The position numbers and the translations under genes were made by a program. Positions 22,906-37,670 of a stretch of 64,000 nucleotides of DNA are shown here, piece after piece (the stretch's first letter is position 1; the number at the start of each line of letters is the position of its first letter). The stretch lies in contig JAGMUV010000004.1 of the NCBI GenBank assembly GCA_020744425.1, forward strand, positions 1,612,001 to 1,676,000, read 5' to 3'. The DNA is from Dactylonectria macrodidyma (lineage: Eukaryota; Ascomycota; Sordariomycetes; Hypocreales; Nectriaceae). The notes under the pieces were generated by a model. It did not search any database. It was not told the origin of the DNA and saw nothing but the letters and a program-made list of their open reading frames with translations.

Positions 22906-25287
22906 TGTGAATAGTACTAACTACAATTTACCCTGCTAGAGTAGTTCAGGCACCTACCATTATGACTAGATCCCCTTTTCGCTAGGAGATAACCATCCAT
23001 TTAGGTGTGGTTTCTTCCTCGTCCACCAAGGCCGTTTCAGTGGAATTCTAGTTAAATATGCCCATTGCAACGCTGAGCTGAGACCTAAATACTACACCCT
23101 ACACATGTTAGGGGCTTCATCGGTGGTCTAAACATCCTCATCGATGTACTCTACAACAATGACCTTCAGTACTGCGAGGCTGAGGATAAGTTTCAACTAA
23201 GTACCCTAACCAATTAAACGGGCTCCAAAGGATCGAAGCCTCCTACATGGTCTATTTTGAGCAAGTAGTGAATGCAAAAATCAACAATACCCACCCCACG
23301 TCTCAGGTCGCCTTGTTGGTTGTAAGGTTCAGGCCAGTTCGTTCTTCCTCCTACCCTTACGTCAGAGGAAAGGAACTCCCAAATACGAAGAGGGAAATGA
23401 AGAGGAAGCTGATGACGGAAAGGGGATTTTCTATCGAATTGAAGGCCTCATTCTCCACCGCTCGTTAGACAAGGGTGAATACGTTCATGTCGGTCTTTTG
23501 AATTATGCACCAGCCCGATAACGCCAGCGAAGAAGAAATATCTTGGACTTGTTTTCAAGGAAGGATGAATCCCTAGGCTGCGACACATATTTAGATGGGT
23601 ATGTTGCGGTGGAGATTATACCTACACTATTAAGATGGGCTAACTAGGTAGGTAGATGAAGAATAGATGAGTGAAATTTGCATACAGGAGTTAAGGCTGT
23701 TCTTTCAGAAGCACCACCAAGCTGCGCCATGGGTGGTCTTGCCTGCCTACCTCACTGCGTACTATGGCAACTTAACACTCTCAGCCCTTGCTTCCGCCGC
23801 TAGTGAAGTAATCTACACTACAGCACATCGCTTTTCTCAAGGTAATCAGGTGTCTGTCGGCCTGGGCCACATATACCTCCTGAAGAGTATCTGTTACGTA
23901 AATCAAAAGCAGTATGTCGTAGATTTCTTGTCATATTCAGGTCTCTGCAGGTTTAGGTCCACACGTCCCGCTGGGAGGTGATATCTTAGCTACAGTGTCA
24001 TTGGTAATTTAGTCGAGGACAGTTAACGATATCATCCCAAAGAACAAAGACCTTGATGGCGAACTCTAGGGTAGGTCAAGACTCACCAGGCAGTTGTGGC
24101 ACACCATTGTTGGATCATGAACATCCGAGTCTTCCCCAGCAAGTAGTCGAAACGAGGGTTGTCACATAAGAAGTGCCAACGGCCGATGTCGGGCTAGATT
24201 GCGGAGGCTAAGGCATCCTCCATCCCCAGTCATGATGACGTCAATCTTGAATCGTGTCACATTTCCCTCCGTATGCAGGAATGTTTCACTATTATGGTTC
24301 GACAGATCATAACTCAATCGTTGGGGACTAGCTTGGCCGCACACCGCACATTGGTGCATCTCACCGGTAGCCGTTTTACTGAACTAAGCTATCCTCCCCG
24401 CATCTATCGCGGGCATGGATTTTCAGCCGTCTACACGTTCTTCGAGAAAACATGTCTTTCGTTGGGGGAATCACCAGCTTTAGAGTGGGGAGTGGGCTGC
24501 TAAAGGAAAGGGTCACGACACTATCGTCTCTGCCCCGGATTGCCAAGCCCTCGTGTAATACCATGGTCAAAGAGAGGGATTTTATAGCTACTCATTTCCT
24601 TTGGAATCCAACACTTTGCTTTTGAAGAAATGTCCCTGCTCTGAATAGACGCAGGCTCTCGGGTTATCTGTCACTGTGCTCGGCTTAAGGCATGCAATGG
24701 CCCACATGAGCACGCTAAAAGAGTTTTTTGCCCTCTGCTGACTGCGTCGGATTCTCACTTGTTACGTACTGTATTATTCAACCACAGACTCCCCGTCCCC
24801 ACACCAGTGCAACCAAGCAACGCGCTCAAACCAGGCGGGGAAAATCGGAGGGGTCGAGAGGGAGATGAAGCCTGTGAAATCTGGGGTAGCATCAGAATAC
24901 CCATGTCGGTCGGGTGGTCATTAGCTAACGCAAAAGCTGTGGAGCGGAGCCCCGGAGAGCTTAACACCAGTCGTTGCGGAGATGGTGTCAACACCAACCA
25001 ATTATCTACACGGGCCTCAAATTGTCTGCGTGACTAGTGAGCAGACATGGCGTGCCGGTACTGCAGTTGGCAGTAGTTTCGTTGGGGCAGAAGCATTCTT
25101 TGCTTCTCAAAGTCCTCGGTAATTAGATAATTATTACCTAAATTCTCTGTACGTGAAGCACAAGTCGCAATTTTTGAGAGGGTTGCAGAAAAGACATCAG
25201 AGTGTATAATAAGAAGAAGAGCGCCACCAGTCGTCGAAATAGAAACCGTCTCGTTCAGAAATCATCAGTTCTCGATCAACCGCAAAA

Positions 25288-26221
25288 ATGGCATCAAAGC
25301 ACGATGATGAATATGCTTCAACTCCCATTTCAACCAGCCCAAGTCTGGGACATCGAATTGGGAACCCTGTAAGATTTCCATTTGTTAAATCGGCCGGATC
25401 GTTACTTACTAGATGCCAAAGTCCCCATTGGCGATGGGAGGGTTTGCCACTACCCTATTGACCCTGTCCTTGGCAATGATGGGATTCCGTGGCGTAGAAA
25501 CACAGACCGTCTTCATTGCCAACCTGTGCTTTGCCGCTGGTATTGGAATGTTGATCTCTGCCCAATGGGAGATGGTTAGGGGTAACACGTTTGGTTACAC
25601 ATCCCTCAGCGCCTTTGGTACGTTGTCTCATGCCCTTTTTGGCAGACCCTTCTCGATCTAGTTATCTAGATGTACGGCTGACAAAATTGGCAGCGCTTTT
25701 CTACGGAGGATATGGCGTCATTCTGGCCCCGTCGCTCGGTGTTTTAGAATCATATGGTGGTGCGACTGCTGAATATCACAATGCTCTTGGATTCTTCGTT
25801 CTCAGTAAGTAAGAGCAATGGTCGTTGGGGGAAAATGTTACTAACCCATCGTGTGAAGTCTGGGCAGTCCTTGACATATTCTTCATGATTGCATCCTTGC
25901 CCATGTAAGTGATGCGTTGCTCCCTCGCCACAGTCATGGACCCAAAATTGACCACCCTCTCACAGTAACTTGGTCTCATTCCTCATCTTCACCACCATTG
26001 AACTTTGTTTCACCTTAGATGCTGCATCAAACTTTGCTATGGCAGATGGCAAAGTGGAGACTGCAAAGGGATTGATGAAGGCTGCTGGAGCTTTCGGCTT
26101 CATCTCTGGCCTGTTGGGTTACTATAGCTGCGCCGCTTCCATGTGCCAGGATGCGCTACCTTTCTCCCTTCCTGTTGGAGATACGTCTCGCATTTTCCGT
26201 CGCTATAAGAAGAACCTGTAA
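25288..26221 (+). CDS. GPR1/FUN34/YaaH family acetate (or ammonium) transporter
   Basis: Exons 25288-25368, 25413-25617, 25694-25804, 25859-25904 and 25966-26221 encode 232 residues. The family signature near the first helix (usual NPxPLGLxGF) is seen as GNPMPKSPLAMGGF across the first join. About six hydrophobic segments follow, including TTLLTLSLAMMGF, ALFYGGYGVILAPSLGVLE and FGFISGLLGYYSCAASM. Members import acetate or related monocarboxylates or export ammonium, and many are carbon-source regulated. It is slightly shorter than the usual 250-300 residues because the N-terminal cytosolic part is short. It sits tail-to-tail with the sugar-type MFS gene (about 260 bp apart), at the edge of the oxidative gene group. 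It may handle a C2 product or substrate; that is inference. Confidence 0.87.
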
Positions 26222-26481
26222 GATATGGACCCTTTTTGAACATTCGTTGGAAATAGAGTCACGCAGATAAAAACGGGAAATTGTTCAATGACGCACTATT
26301 CATCATCTCTATTATAGACGCATTCCGTGGGAAACGTATTGTGCACTATGCCTCAGGAGAAGTTCATCTGGCTAACTTGTAACATATTCTGACATACAAC
26401 CGGAATGATTCTCCTAACAAGACCACGACTATGATATGTCGGCATCAACATGCTCGGAAATGCTAATTGACGACTAATTCT

Positions 26482-28239
26482 TCACTCTTTATGCTCAATG
26501 TGTTGCTTGTCCAGATCAACAACGATCTCGGCGATGGCGTGGCCACTGTCGCACACATAAGACTCAAACTTTCTCGTGGCTACCTTGTTCGCAAACAGCT
26601 CGTCAAGTTCGGTGTAGGTCCTATTCTTCATCTCCGGAATCTCAAACCAGATGATGAGAAATCCAAAGCAGCATAGACCACTGAAGAAGAAGCCAATCTT
26701 CCCTCCGAGATCGGCTTGATCGGTGTCAAACAAATAGGGAACAAAGAAGTTAAATAGCCAAGAGAAAAATGCATTGGAAACCCAGGCGATTGCCTGACTC
26801 TGGGTACGAAGACGCATAGAGGATGTCTCTGCACTGACAACGGGCCAAGCGCTACCCACGCCGCTCTGAAGGCAAAAGCCGATGACCATGATGCACACAC
26901 CAATATACCAGAGCGCAGCGGTTGACTTGAAGCAACCAGCAATACCAGTAGACAGCCAAAGAGCGCTGACGACCAAAGTGCTCGCCAGCATGATGAATCG
27001 ACGGCCGAAACGAGTCATTGTGTACCAGGAGATGACGTTTGCGACTAGAACAAGAGAGACGCCGATTTGAGACATAGTCAGCGACAAAACAGGCGACATG
27101 CCGGCCAACTGCAAGAAGTAGGCGCCGTTGGCAATAAGCGTGATGCCTAGGAGCTGCTGCAACAGGTTGACCCAGACTATGATGCGTGTCCGGCGGAGGT
27201 CCGTTCCTTTGAAACAATCCTTGATGGAAGCATCGTGCCCAGTAGCTTGTGCGGCTTCGACCTCGTGCACATATGCTGCCTGCAGAATGGCAAACTGGCT
27301 GTCATGATCATGGCCTGGGTTGAGTCTCGCGAATGACTTCTTGGCGTTGGATATATCGCCGCGGCGGAGGTGGAATTGTGGGCTTTCGGGAATGACAAGA
27401 CCTGCGATAATGGCGACTCCTGTGAGTGCCCACTGTGCTGCAAAAGGTACCTTGAACGCTTGGACGTTGAAGATGGCAATTCTTTTGAAGATCAATGTGA
27501 TGGCAATAATTTGACCAACAGCCTGTCTCTCATTAGTCTTCTGTCGTGGTGACCGGGCCTTTCACGCACCATAAAAAACGTATATGATGCCAGAAGTGGA
27601 CCTCTCAACCTAGTTGGAGCCACCTCGGAAACATAGGTTTGCGAGGTAGAGAGCAAAACACCTAGCGACACACCGAGAATGGTCTTGCCGAGGAGGAATA
27701 CGCCCCTCTTACCAGACAGAGACTCCATATCGTCGGCCGCATAGATGGCACCAACAGCTAGAAGCGTCAGAAAGAATCAACCCAGTTTCTGAGGTCTGAA
27801 AGCCTACCAGCTGTACCGATGACACCTCCCAGAACAAAACCAAGGCGCCGGCCAAACTTGTCGATGAAGATGCTATTTGCTGCAGCGCCCGCCATGATGC
27901 CGATCTGGACAAAGGCATTCCACAGGCCGAGCCAAAGGGCCGGTAAGATGAAGGTCTCTCCCGATAGTTGCCCGAATGTCACCCTATTCTGCGTCAGTCT
28001 GCCCTCTTGATATGGTGTGATTTTGAACAAGGCTATTCTACTTACTGAAAGAATGGCATTGACGTGACCACGCCGACAATGATGTTGTCAAAGCCGAACA
28101 TTACTGGGGCAATGGTGGTGAAGAGAATGTAGCCGACCAGTCTCTTTTTCTCGACCAGCACATTCCACATGGACTGAGATCCCTCATTCAGAGAGTTATC
28201 CGGGACCGGGCCCATCTCGTCCTGCTTGTCATGCACCAT
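26482..28239 (-). CDS. MFS sugar-porter-family transporter
   Basis: Exons 28239-28046, 27983-27808, 27757-27570 and 27522-26482 encode 532 residues with 12 expected helices. Family marks are FIDKFGRRLGFVLGG after helix 2 and YVSEVAPTRLRGPLLASYTF in the first half. PESPQFHLRRGD precedes the central loop, TRFGRRFIML lies in the second half, and IPEMKNRTYTELDELF closes the last helix. The core is that of fungal hexose/maltose/quinate-type proton symporters, which import sugars or aromatic acids such as quinate. Substrate cannot be told from sequence. An upstream in-frame ATG at 28338 exists, but MVHDKQDEMG at 28239 matches family N-termini better. Its position next to phenol-oxidising enzymes would fit an importer for their substrate. 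Confidence 0.88.
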
Positions 28240-29028
28240 AGTGTTGTTTCGTGGGTAGGTAGGTAGCCAGCAAAGAAGTGAGAAGCGTCGATGGCGTCTG
28301 TAGTAACACAAAAGAAACAGTCCGGGTATCCTCCACATATATAAGAAGAGACCAGATGGTCGGATATGGGGTAAAGATCGGGACCCCAGATTTGCATATT
28401 TTTTTCAACATTTTTAGTGTCTCGTTGTGGTGTTGTTTTTAGTTCGCTGTTACACCGACCGCCACTTTCCGAGGCCCCGCTGATGGCGGAACCCCACTGT
28501 TGCATATGATTTGGCACCGAAGCTTGCGAGATGGCTTGCGAGCTTCGGCTGAATCCAGACCGAGAGGTTCAACTCGCCTCGGGAATGGCTGGACATCATG
28601 CAATCTCGCAAGATCCTTGGAGCATTTGGTAAGATCGGGATGCGATCTGGAATGGCGTCGCCTTGTCGGCTGCATGAACACCGAAAAAGTCATTTGCCAA
28701 GCATCACGAGGCACCGTAACGTACTATATCGCAGGGTGCTCCAGCTGAGGCTGACATCTACCATGAATGAAGTTAGCGTCTTAAATAATGCCCAGGTGCT
28801 CACTCCTTGGTGGGAACGAAGTAATCTTTTCCTCAGGTGACATCGTGCCCTAGCCTCAGCTAAAAGATGTCTCCATGTGTAACAGACCATGAGAAAAGTA
28901 ATTGAGTGCCAGCTTCCAGGAAATCATTTCTCAAATGCACTCGATTGTAGAAGGACACAGTCAAAGCAGACTACCATGGTCAATGGTAGAGTCTCGTTCA
29001 TTTCCGCGCCGCCTCTACGCCACCGTTA
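28240..29028. other. Intergenic region
   Basis: Promoter of the sugar-porter gene and 3' side of the alcohol dehydrogenase. GTGGGGTTCCGCC (reverse strand, about 28486-28498) is a shortened relative of the 30400-type palindrome. No gene is seen. Confidence 0.45.
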
Positions 29029-30162
29029 CTAACTTCTCAAACGCACAACAAGTTTCCCATCTATCTCATTTATCTTCTTGGCGTGTTGGTTCAGCTCCTC
29101 GAGGCCAATGGTGACCGTCTTTGGAGCCACAAGCCCTCGCCGAACAAATTCCACCGCCTCTAGGATATCTGCACGGGAGCCGACCAGGGAGCCAACGATT
29201 TTGATGCCTCTGTCAATCAAGGCCAAGGGGTGAAAGCTGACCTTTGTCGTTGGAGGCGGAATGCCCACGCAGACTAGAGTGCCGAAATAGTCGATGCAGG
29301 TCAATGCTGCCTCGTAGGCCGGCGCTGATCCAGCGCATACGATGGCAGCAGCGCAGAGAAGGCCTTTAGTCTCACGAATGACGGCTTCTTTGAGATTGCT
29401 CTCCTTTTCGTAGTCGAGATATATCTCAGCGCCTGCATCCAAGCACTTCTGTCTCTGCCTCTCGCCGCCATCAATGGCAATAGTGCGGTATCCCATGGCC
29501 TTTGCGTATTGCACAGCCAGAGCGCCAACGCCTCCCGCGGCCCCAGAGACGGCCACCCACGAGCCGGGAATAGCCTCACTGCTCTTGAGGGCCTTGTAGG
29601 CAGTGACGCCCGCGCACATTACGGGGGCCAGCTGCACCGCATCGAGATCTTCAGGCAAGGCGACGACGTACCGCTCCGGCACAACAGTCAGGGTAGCCAG
29701 CGTGCCCGCGACATCTCGACCACTAAAGATCTGCAGCCCGCAGTACGTCTCTCCGCCTCGCATGCAAGGGTGACACGACCCGCACGAGTCGCGGAGCCAG
29801 CCGACGCCGACACGCTGGCCGACGAGGGCCTTGGAGCTCTCCGATCCGACCGAGACGATGCGGCCGACACCTTCGTGGCCGATGATGCTGTTGGCTTTGC
29901 CCAGGTAGCCGTACGCGAGACCAAGATCGGTGCCGCAGATGCCCGTGACTTCAAGCTCCACGAGGACTTCTCGAGGCCCGACAGTTGGGCTGGGTAGAGA
30001 TTGGATCTCAAACGAAAAGTCCGGGCCTTGCTGTGACGCTGTCAGTTTTGGATGCCACGTTGGTGCGTGTGGATATAGTATACGTACATTCACGAGAACA
30101 GCTACTCGTTGGGAAGCGCGAGACTCGGATTGAGATGCATTTTCATCCATGACGGCAGACAT
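29029..30162 (-). CDS. Zinc-dependent alcohol dehydrogenase (medium-chain)
   Basis: An NAD(P)-dependent MDR alcohol dehydrogenase. Proposed exons are 30162-30088 and 30030-29029 (358 residues). Without splicing, the 57-nt segment 30087-30031 stays open and would give 377 residues. It has GTACGT and CACAG ends and, removed, joins VAVLVN to QGPDFSFEIQSLP, the normal start of this fold. Catalytic zinc ligands appear in TGICGTDLGL and GHEGVG, and the structural zinc cysteines in SCGSCHPCMRGGETYC. The NAD-binding motif is SGAAGGVGALAVQYAKAMG. The family oxidises primary or aromatic alcohols to aldehydes. It is divergent from the vanillyl-alcohol oxidase over about 650 bp, so coniferyl-type alcohol is a plausible substrate (inference). 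Confidence 0.88.
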   Translation of the reverse strand: MSAVMDENASQSESRASQRVAVLVNVRILYPHAPTWHPKLTASQQGPDFSFEIQSLPSPTVGPREVLVELEVTGICGTDLGLAYGYLGKANSIIGHEGVGRIVSVGSESSKALVGQRVGVGWLRDSCGSCHPCMRGGETYCGLQIFSGRDVAGTLATLTVVPERYVVALPEDLDAVQLAPVMCAGVTAYKALKSSEAIPGSWVAVSGAAGGVGALAVQYAKAMGYRTIAIDGGERQRQKCLDAGAEIYLDYEKESNLKEAVIRETKGLLCAAAIVCAGSAPAYEAALTCIDYFGTLVCVGIPPPTTKVSFHPLALIDRGIKIVGSLVGSRADILEAVEFVRRGLVAPKTVTIGLEELNQHAKKINEIDGKLVVRLRS

Positions 30163-32823
<2,661 letters not shown>

Positions 32824-33426
32824 TTTCTTTCGATTTCCTAGCATATTAACTAATTCATCATGACTGCGTATCCGAGACGAACAATTGCGAAGAGGAAGTG
32901 ACTGAGATCTGGAGAGACTGCCATGAAAGAAACATCTAGATGATGGCCCTTTGCAGTTAAGTTAATTTCGCCCAGTGCACACTGTAACTAGCTATCAAAC
33001 AGCATCATCGTACGTAAATTTGTCATTTATTCCTATCCAATGACAATTTGTCATCGCCCTGTAATCGCTCCGAGAAGCTTATTAACCCTTTGGATTACTT
33101 AGCGAACGCCAGTATGGGGTAAGTATGTCGCATTCCCAGCCGGTCTGGAACGTCGGTGGGGGAATTTCCGCTAATCCTAGTTTCGGCAAATGTCCCGACT
33201 ACTGGCTTCGCCTCATTCATCACGTTTCAGCATTTGCCGTAAAGCTCAGTCCAGGCCCTCCGCAACAGGCTAAATCGCGGGGTTCCGAGGTTAACCGCGA
33301 GGTGAACCATTCTGGCTGAGCATTTGATAATATTTAGACGTCACCGCATCCTCGATCTTGGTGGAGTGGAAGCCATATACACAAAGCGTCTCACAACAAC
33401 AGCATTTGACATTTCGTACCGCCGTC
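32824..33426. other. Promoter region of the aldehyde dehydrogenase
   Basis: No gene is seen. It holds site B of the shared palindrome at 33156-33171. Confidence 0.5.
33156..33171 (+). promoter_or_regulatory. 16-bp near-palindrome, site B (variant)
   Basis: GTGGGGGAATTTCCGC lies 256 bp before the aldehyde dehydrogenase ATG. It differs from sites A/C only by one G more and one C fewer around the core GGAATTTCC. Confidence 0.5.
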
Positions 33427-34930
33427 ATGGATTTCTTCAACATTGTCAACGACGAGAAGAGGAGTAGCGAGAAGGTGATGACCTCGATTGATCCCAGAAC
33501 GAACCAGAAGCTGTGGAATGCACCTGTTGCAACGGAAGCAGATTTGAATGACGCTGTGAAATCAGCCAGAGAAGCGTTCAAGAAGTGGAAAATCGTTCCG
33601 GTAGAAGATAGACAAGCGCTCTTGCTCCGGCTTGCCGATAAGTTGGAAGCCAGCAGGGCAGAGATCCATGAGATTCTCGCTAAGGAAACGGGCAAATCTG
33701 TAAGCGAACGTCGTATGGATATTGAGGACCTGCTAATCCAGTAATGTCAGGGCCTTCTTACAACTATCGAAATTGACGACACCTTGAAGTTTATCAAATT
33801 CAATGGTCTGATTCTCTTCCCCGACAGCAAGATCGTTGAGCTGACCCCAAGTAGCGTCTCATTCGCTCCCAGACGAGGTTGAATTCGAGGACGACACAGT
33901 CAAAATCATCTCTACGCACCCACCCATAGGTGTAGTCGGCGCCATCTGCCCCTGGAACTTCCCACTCGTCCTTGCAGCCGCAAAGATTGCGGCTTCTCTG
34001 GTCATGGGCAACTGCATCATCGTCAAGCCTTCGCCATTCACTCCGTACGCGACTCTCAAGCTCGCCGAGCTCGCCCTGCCCATTTTCCCACCAGGGGTCT
34101 TCCAGGTCCTCAACGGCGACAACGATGTCGGAAGGCTCATGACCTTACATGAGGGTATTGACAAGATCACCTTTACTGGCTCGACGGCAACGGGTAGAAA
34201 GGTGGCCGAGAGCGCGACCAAGACGCTGAAACGAGTGACTTTAGAGTTGGGTGGAAACGATGCAAGCATCATCTGCCCAGACGTCGACGTCCAGAGCGTC
34301 GCCCAAAAGGTGGCAGCCGGGTGTCTATTTCACTCTGGCCAAATGTGCGTCGCGACGAAAAGAGTCTACGTCCACAAGGACATCTTTGAGGAGTTCCGCA
34401 GCGTCCTAGTCAAGGCCGTGGAAGCCACCGAAGTCGACATCTCTGGCCAGAAGCCCACATTGTTCAGTCCTATTCAGAACAAGATGCAATATCAGATCGT
34501 CAAGGATCTGATTGCAGACAGCAAGGCCAACGGCCACTCCGTCGTAGGCGGCGGAGACTCAAACGAACAACCTGGCCTCTTCATACGTCCCTGCGTCGTG
34601 GACCGTCCGCCAGACGACGCAAAGGTCGTCCAAATGGAGCAGTTTGGACCCATCATCCCGCTGCTAGAATGGAGCTCGGAGGACGAGGTCATCTCGCGAG
34701 TGAATGACACAGAGAGCGGCTTGGGATCTTGCGTGTGGGCGAAAGACGCCACCACCGCTGAGCGGATCGCACGGCAGCTTGAGGTCGGTTCGGTTTGGAT
34801 CAACAGCTTCGAGATTCCGAGTCCACATGGATACTTTTCGGGATGGAAGCAGAGCGGCATTGGTGGTGAATGGGGAAAGCAGGGGCTTCGTTCGTATTCG
34901 CAGACGCAGACGTTGCAAATATACAAGTAG
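33427..34930 (+). CDS. Aldehyde dehydrogenase (NAD(P)-dependent)
   Basis: Exons 33427-33699, 33751-33805 and 33855-34930 encode 467 residues, near the length of compact ALDH enzymes. Family marks in order are ICPWNFPLVLAAAKIAASL (cofactor loop), FTGSTATGRKVAESA, catalytic glutamate in LELGGND and catalytic cysteine in HSGQMCVATKRV. FGPIIPLLEW and GGEWGKQGLRSYSQTQT lie near the C-terminus. It oxidises an aldehyde to the acid in the cytosol. The intron before ASHSLPDEVEFEDD has a weak GTCTGA donor but a good branch region (GCTGAC) and is the only join that keeps frame. An in-frame ATG exists at 33358; the one at 33427 (MDFFNIVND) is preferred. It lies directly after the vanillyl-alcohol oxidase in the same direction, which supports action on coniferaldehyde/vanillin-type aldehydes. 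Confidence 0.9.
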
Positions 34931-35762
34931 ATTCCAGGGCTTAGCATGGGATTTCAATTAATCAACTATGTTCATCTGTTTCTATACCATTTATTGAATA
35001 GGTTACGCTTCATGAATTGTAAAAGTGTCCAACAACAGACCCCTAATCCAGTCAACCATGAAGTTAACACAAAGCTAAATTAAATCAATTCTCCATACGT
35101 GGTACAATAACTGCACAGAAATATAGCACTATTCGTGACTATTTCGCATTGAGGACTCTTCCAATCCAGATTCGTCGCCATCACCATCTACTTCGATAGT
35201 TGTCCGGTACCTGTCAACAGAGACATTGCCACATGTCAGCCCTGACATTCACATGCCGAATGTAACTGCCGTGATTTAACACTGACTACATGCTAATGAA
35301 CTTAAATTTCTACCGCGGGATTCGAGAGGCTGGTAGTTGACACTAACATGCGGGGTCATGCTTCAACAGCTGGCGGGAAATTCCCCACACGCCAATGCGA
35401 GTAAACAAGATACCGTGCTTTGACACTATTCCCGATTTATCTTGGAGATTGCGGGGGAGTCCATCCTGTCTTCTCATCCACGCGGAATCAACCCACCCAG
35501 CATGTCTAAGTGACGGACAATGGCCACTGGTGGTCCAACTAGGCTCTGCGAAATGCAGCAAACATCATCAAACAATTCATTTGCTACGCAGCTTGGCCAG
35601 TCTGCTGGAGACCTTTCTGGGGATATAGTGTATAATACATGCCGGCTGGGGCTCCAAATGATATGCGGAAGAGGAGCCTGTACAATCACCGATTTCACGC
35701 AACTTTCTTATCTTCAGATCGGGAAATACTACTCTTCAAACAATTATCGCGAATAATTCAAA
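34931..35762. other. Promoter region of the P450 gene
   Basis: No gene is seen. Site C of the shared palindrome lies at 35373-35388. Confidence 0.5.
35373..35388 (-). promoter_or_regulatory. 16-bp near-palindrome, site C
   Basis: The minus strand reads GTGGGGAATTTCCCGC, a perfect copy of site A. It lies 375 bp before the P450 ATG. Confidence 0.55.
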
Positions 35763-37670
35763 ATGCTCACAGGCTCTTTTTCAACCTTTTTTCTCCCCAT
35801 CTCATGGACACTGTTGAGTCTCGTGTGTTTCTTACTATACTGGGTAGTCTGGATCATCTACGCGAGGTGCTTCCATCCACTAGCGAAGTACCCAGGGCCT
35901 TTCCTAGCATCCATCTCCCGATCATGGATGATGATACAAATCTTACGAGCAAAGTCTGAAATAACACAGCGAGAGCTTCATGCCAAACTGGGTAAGCTAA
36001 TGTCAGCTCTTCGATTCAACGTGGGATAACTAAACGACAGCGACACAGGTCCCATCGTTCGAATCGCTCCCAATGAAGTTGCTATAGCAGACCCAGAAGC
36101 CATCAAAGCCATCTACGCCGTAAACTCCGGTTTCACAAAGGTAACTGTAAAATTTTATCATCATACACTGACCAATATACTAAAACTTCCACAGACGGAC
36201 TTTTATCCCCCTTTCCGCCCAACTTTCGGTCAGTGAATTCTCCCATTCACCATAAACCAGGTGCTAATTACCATTCAGCCAGGTACCCAGATTCATTCAC
36301 TTGTCTGGACGAACGAGTCCACGCAAGCCGCCGCAAGCTTGTCAATAATCTCTACTCAATGTCGAACATAGTCCGAGCTGAAGAAGGAATCGATTCATGC
36401 ACGGAAATGTTCATGTCGCGGATGAAAGAATTTGCCACGACAGGTGAAATCATCGACGTCTCAAAGTGGGCTCAAATGTATGAAGCTGCGACCGACAAAG
36501 CATCGCGCGATGTGAACTGACTTTAGTAGGTATGCGTTTGATGTCGTGGGCCAGCTCTTCTTCAGCCGAATGTTTGGATTCATGAAGAACAAGTCTGACT
36601 ACCGTGGCTACATTCGGTCTCTTGATTTGCTCCTACCTATTCTTACAACTTCATGCGTATTACCAAGCTACATCAGACCGATATTTCTCCTCGGCGTTGT
36701 CATGATGCCGGGGGTATACAAGGCTCTTGGCAGCTTGAAGGATATTGAAGCAGCCGCGGAATCCTGTGTCTCCGAGAGACAGCGTCTCGTCGAGAGTAGC
36801 GATGCTTCTGAAAAGAAAGATATTCTATCGAGTCTCTTTGACATCGTTCGCGACAAGGGAGAAAAGGTGGATTTTGGAATGACTGAAGTCCAAGTGGAGG
36901 TGTATGTTGCATTGTGAGTTTGGTTCCACTGATTTTACGTGTCCCAGATTGCTAACTACATGCAGGTTCGCCGGGTCGGATACGACAGCCGCTGCAATCT
37001 CGTCTATTCTCTACCATCTCATGAAGAATCCTGCGGCTTATTGCAAACTAAACGCAGAGATCGATGCAGCAACCAAGTCTGGTCTGCTGAGCACCCCGAA
37101 TGTGCGATTTAACGAAGCTATGAAGTTGCCGTACTTGGTCGCGTGCTGCAAGGAAGGTATGAGAATGCACCCGAGTGTGGGACTGACTTTGCCACGCAAT
37201 GTTCCTCAAGGCGGGTGTGAAATTGCAGGCGAGTGGTTCACAGAAGGGACCAGAGTGGGCGTCAATGCTGCCGTGGTCCACCGCGACAAGAGTATTTTTG
37301 GTCCAGACGCGGACTTCTTTAATCCAGACCGCTGGCTCCGAGAAGAGGCAGTCAACATGGACAGATACATGTTCCAGGTAAGTGGCCCATCACTTCATTT
37401 TCCAAACTGGGCTCTTACATGATCCGGTGCAGTTTGGCGGCGGGTCACGAACTTGTATTGGGAAAAATGTGAGTTATTCTTCCTATCTAAGCAGGATCCG
37501 GATTGCTAACTATCTAGATCTCTTTGTGTGAGATACACAAGCTCATCCCACAACTTCTTCGTTCCTTCGATATTGAGCTAACCGAACGAGAGTGGACGAC
37601 TCACAATTTTTGGTTCCACAAGCCAAGCAACGTCAATGTGAGGCTGACATTGAAGAAGGTTGATGATTAG
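35763..37670 (+). CDS. Cytochrome P450 monooxygenase, membrane-anchored
   Basis: Eight exons (35763-35991, 36049-36140, 36195-36228, 36279-36477, 36530-36913, 36966-37377, 37433-37468, 37518-37670) encode 512 residues. An N-terminal anchor helix (about residues 10-33) is followed by the proline-rich YPGPFLASI. The I-helix oxygen-binding motif AGSDTT is at 315-320 and the K-helix ExxR is seen as KEGMRMHP. FNPDRWL matches the PERF region, and FGGGSRTCIGKN (451-462) carries the haem cysteine at 458. All essential motifs are present. Fungal microsomal enzymes of this shape (CYP-E type, pisatin-demethylase-like) hydroxylate or O-demethylate lipophilic compounds. A methoxyphenol substrate would suit its neighbours but is inferred. 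One exon is only 34 nt. Confidence 0.92.

Larger units (their letters stand above)
20013..25287. other. Gene-poor, AT-rich region containing a degraded transposon
   Basis: About 5.3 kb without an intact gene. From 20400 to 22950 it is strongly AT-rich and holds one RIP-mutated transposon (20709-22905). The remainder (20013-20400 and 22950-25287) shows only short motif-free frames. A GC-rich GCGGGGAAAATCGG lies near 24835, about 450 bp before the carrier gene. A TATA-like TATAATAAG lies near 25205. Confidence 0.65.

Noticed and set aside
23247..23468. 73-codon frame in the gene-poor region
   Set aside because: No motif, no splice partners, no neighbouring exons.
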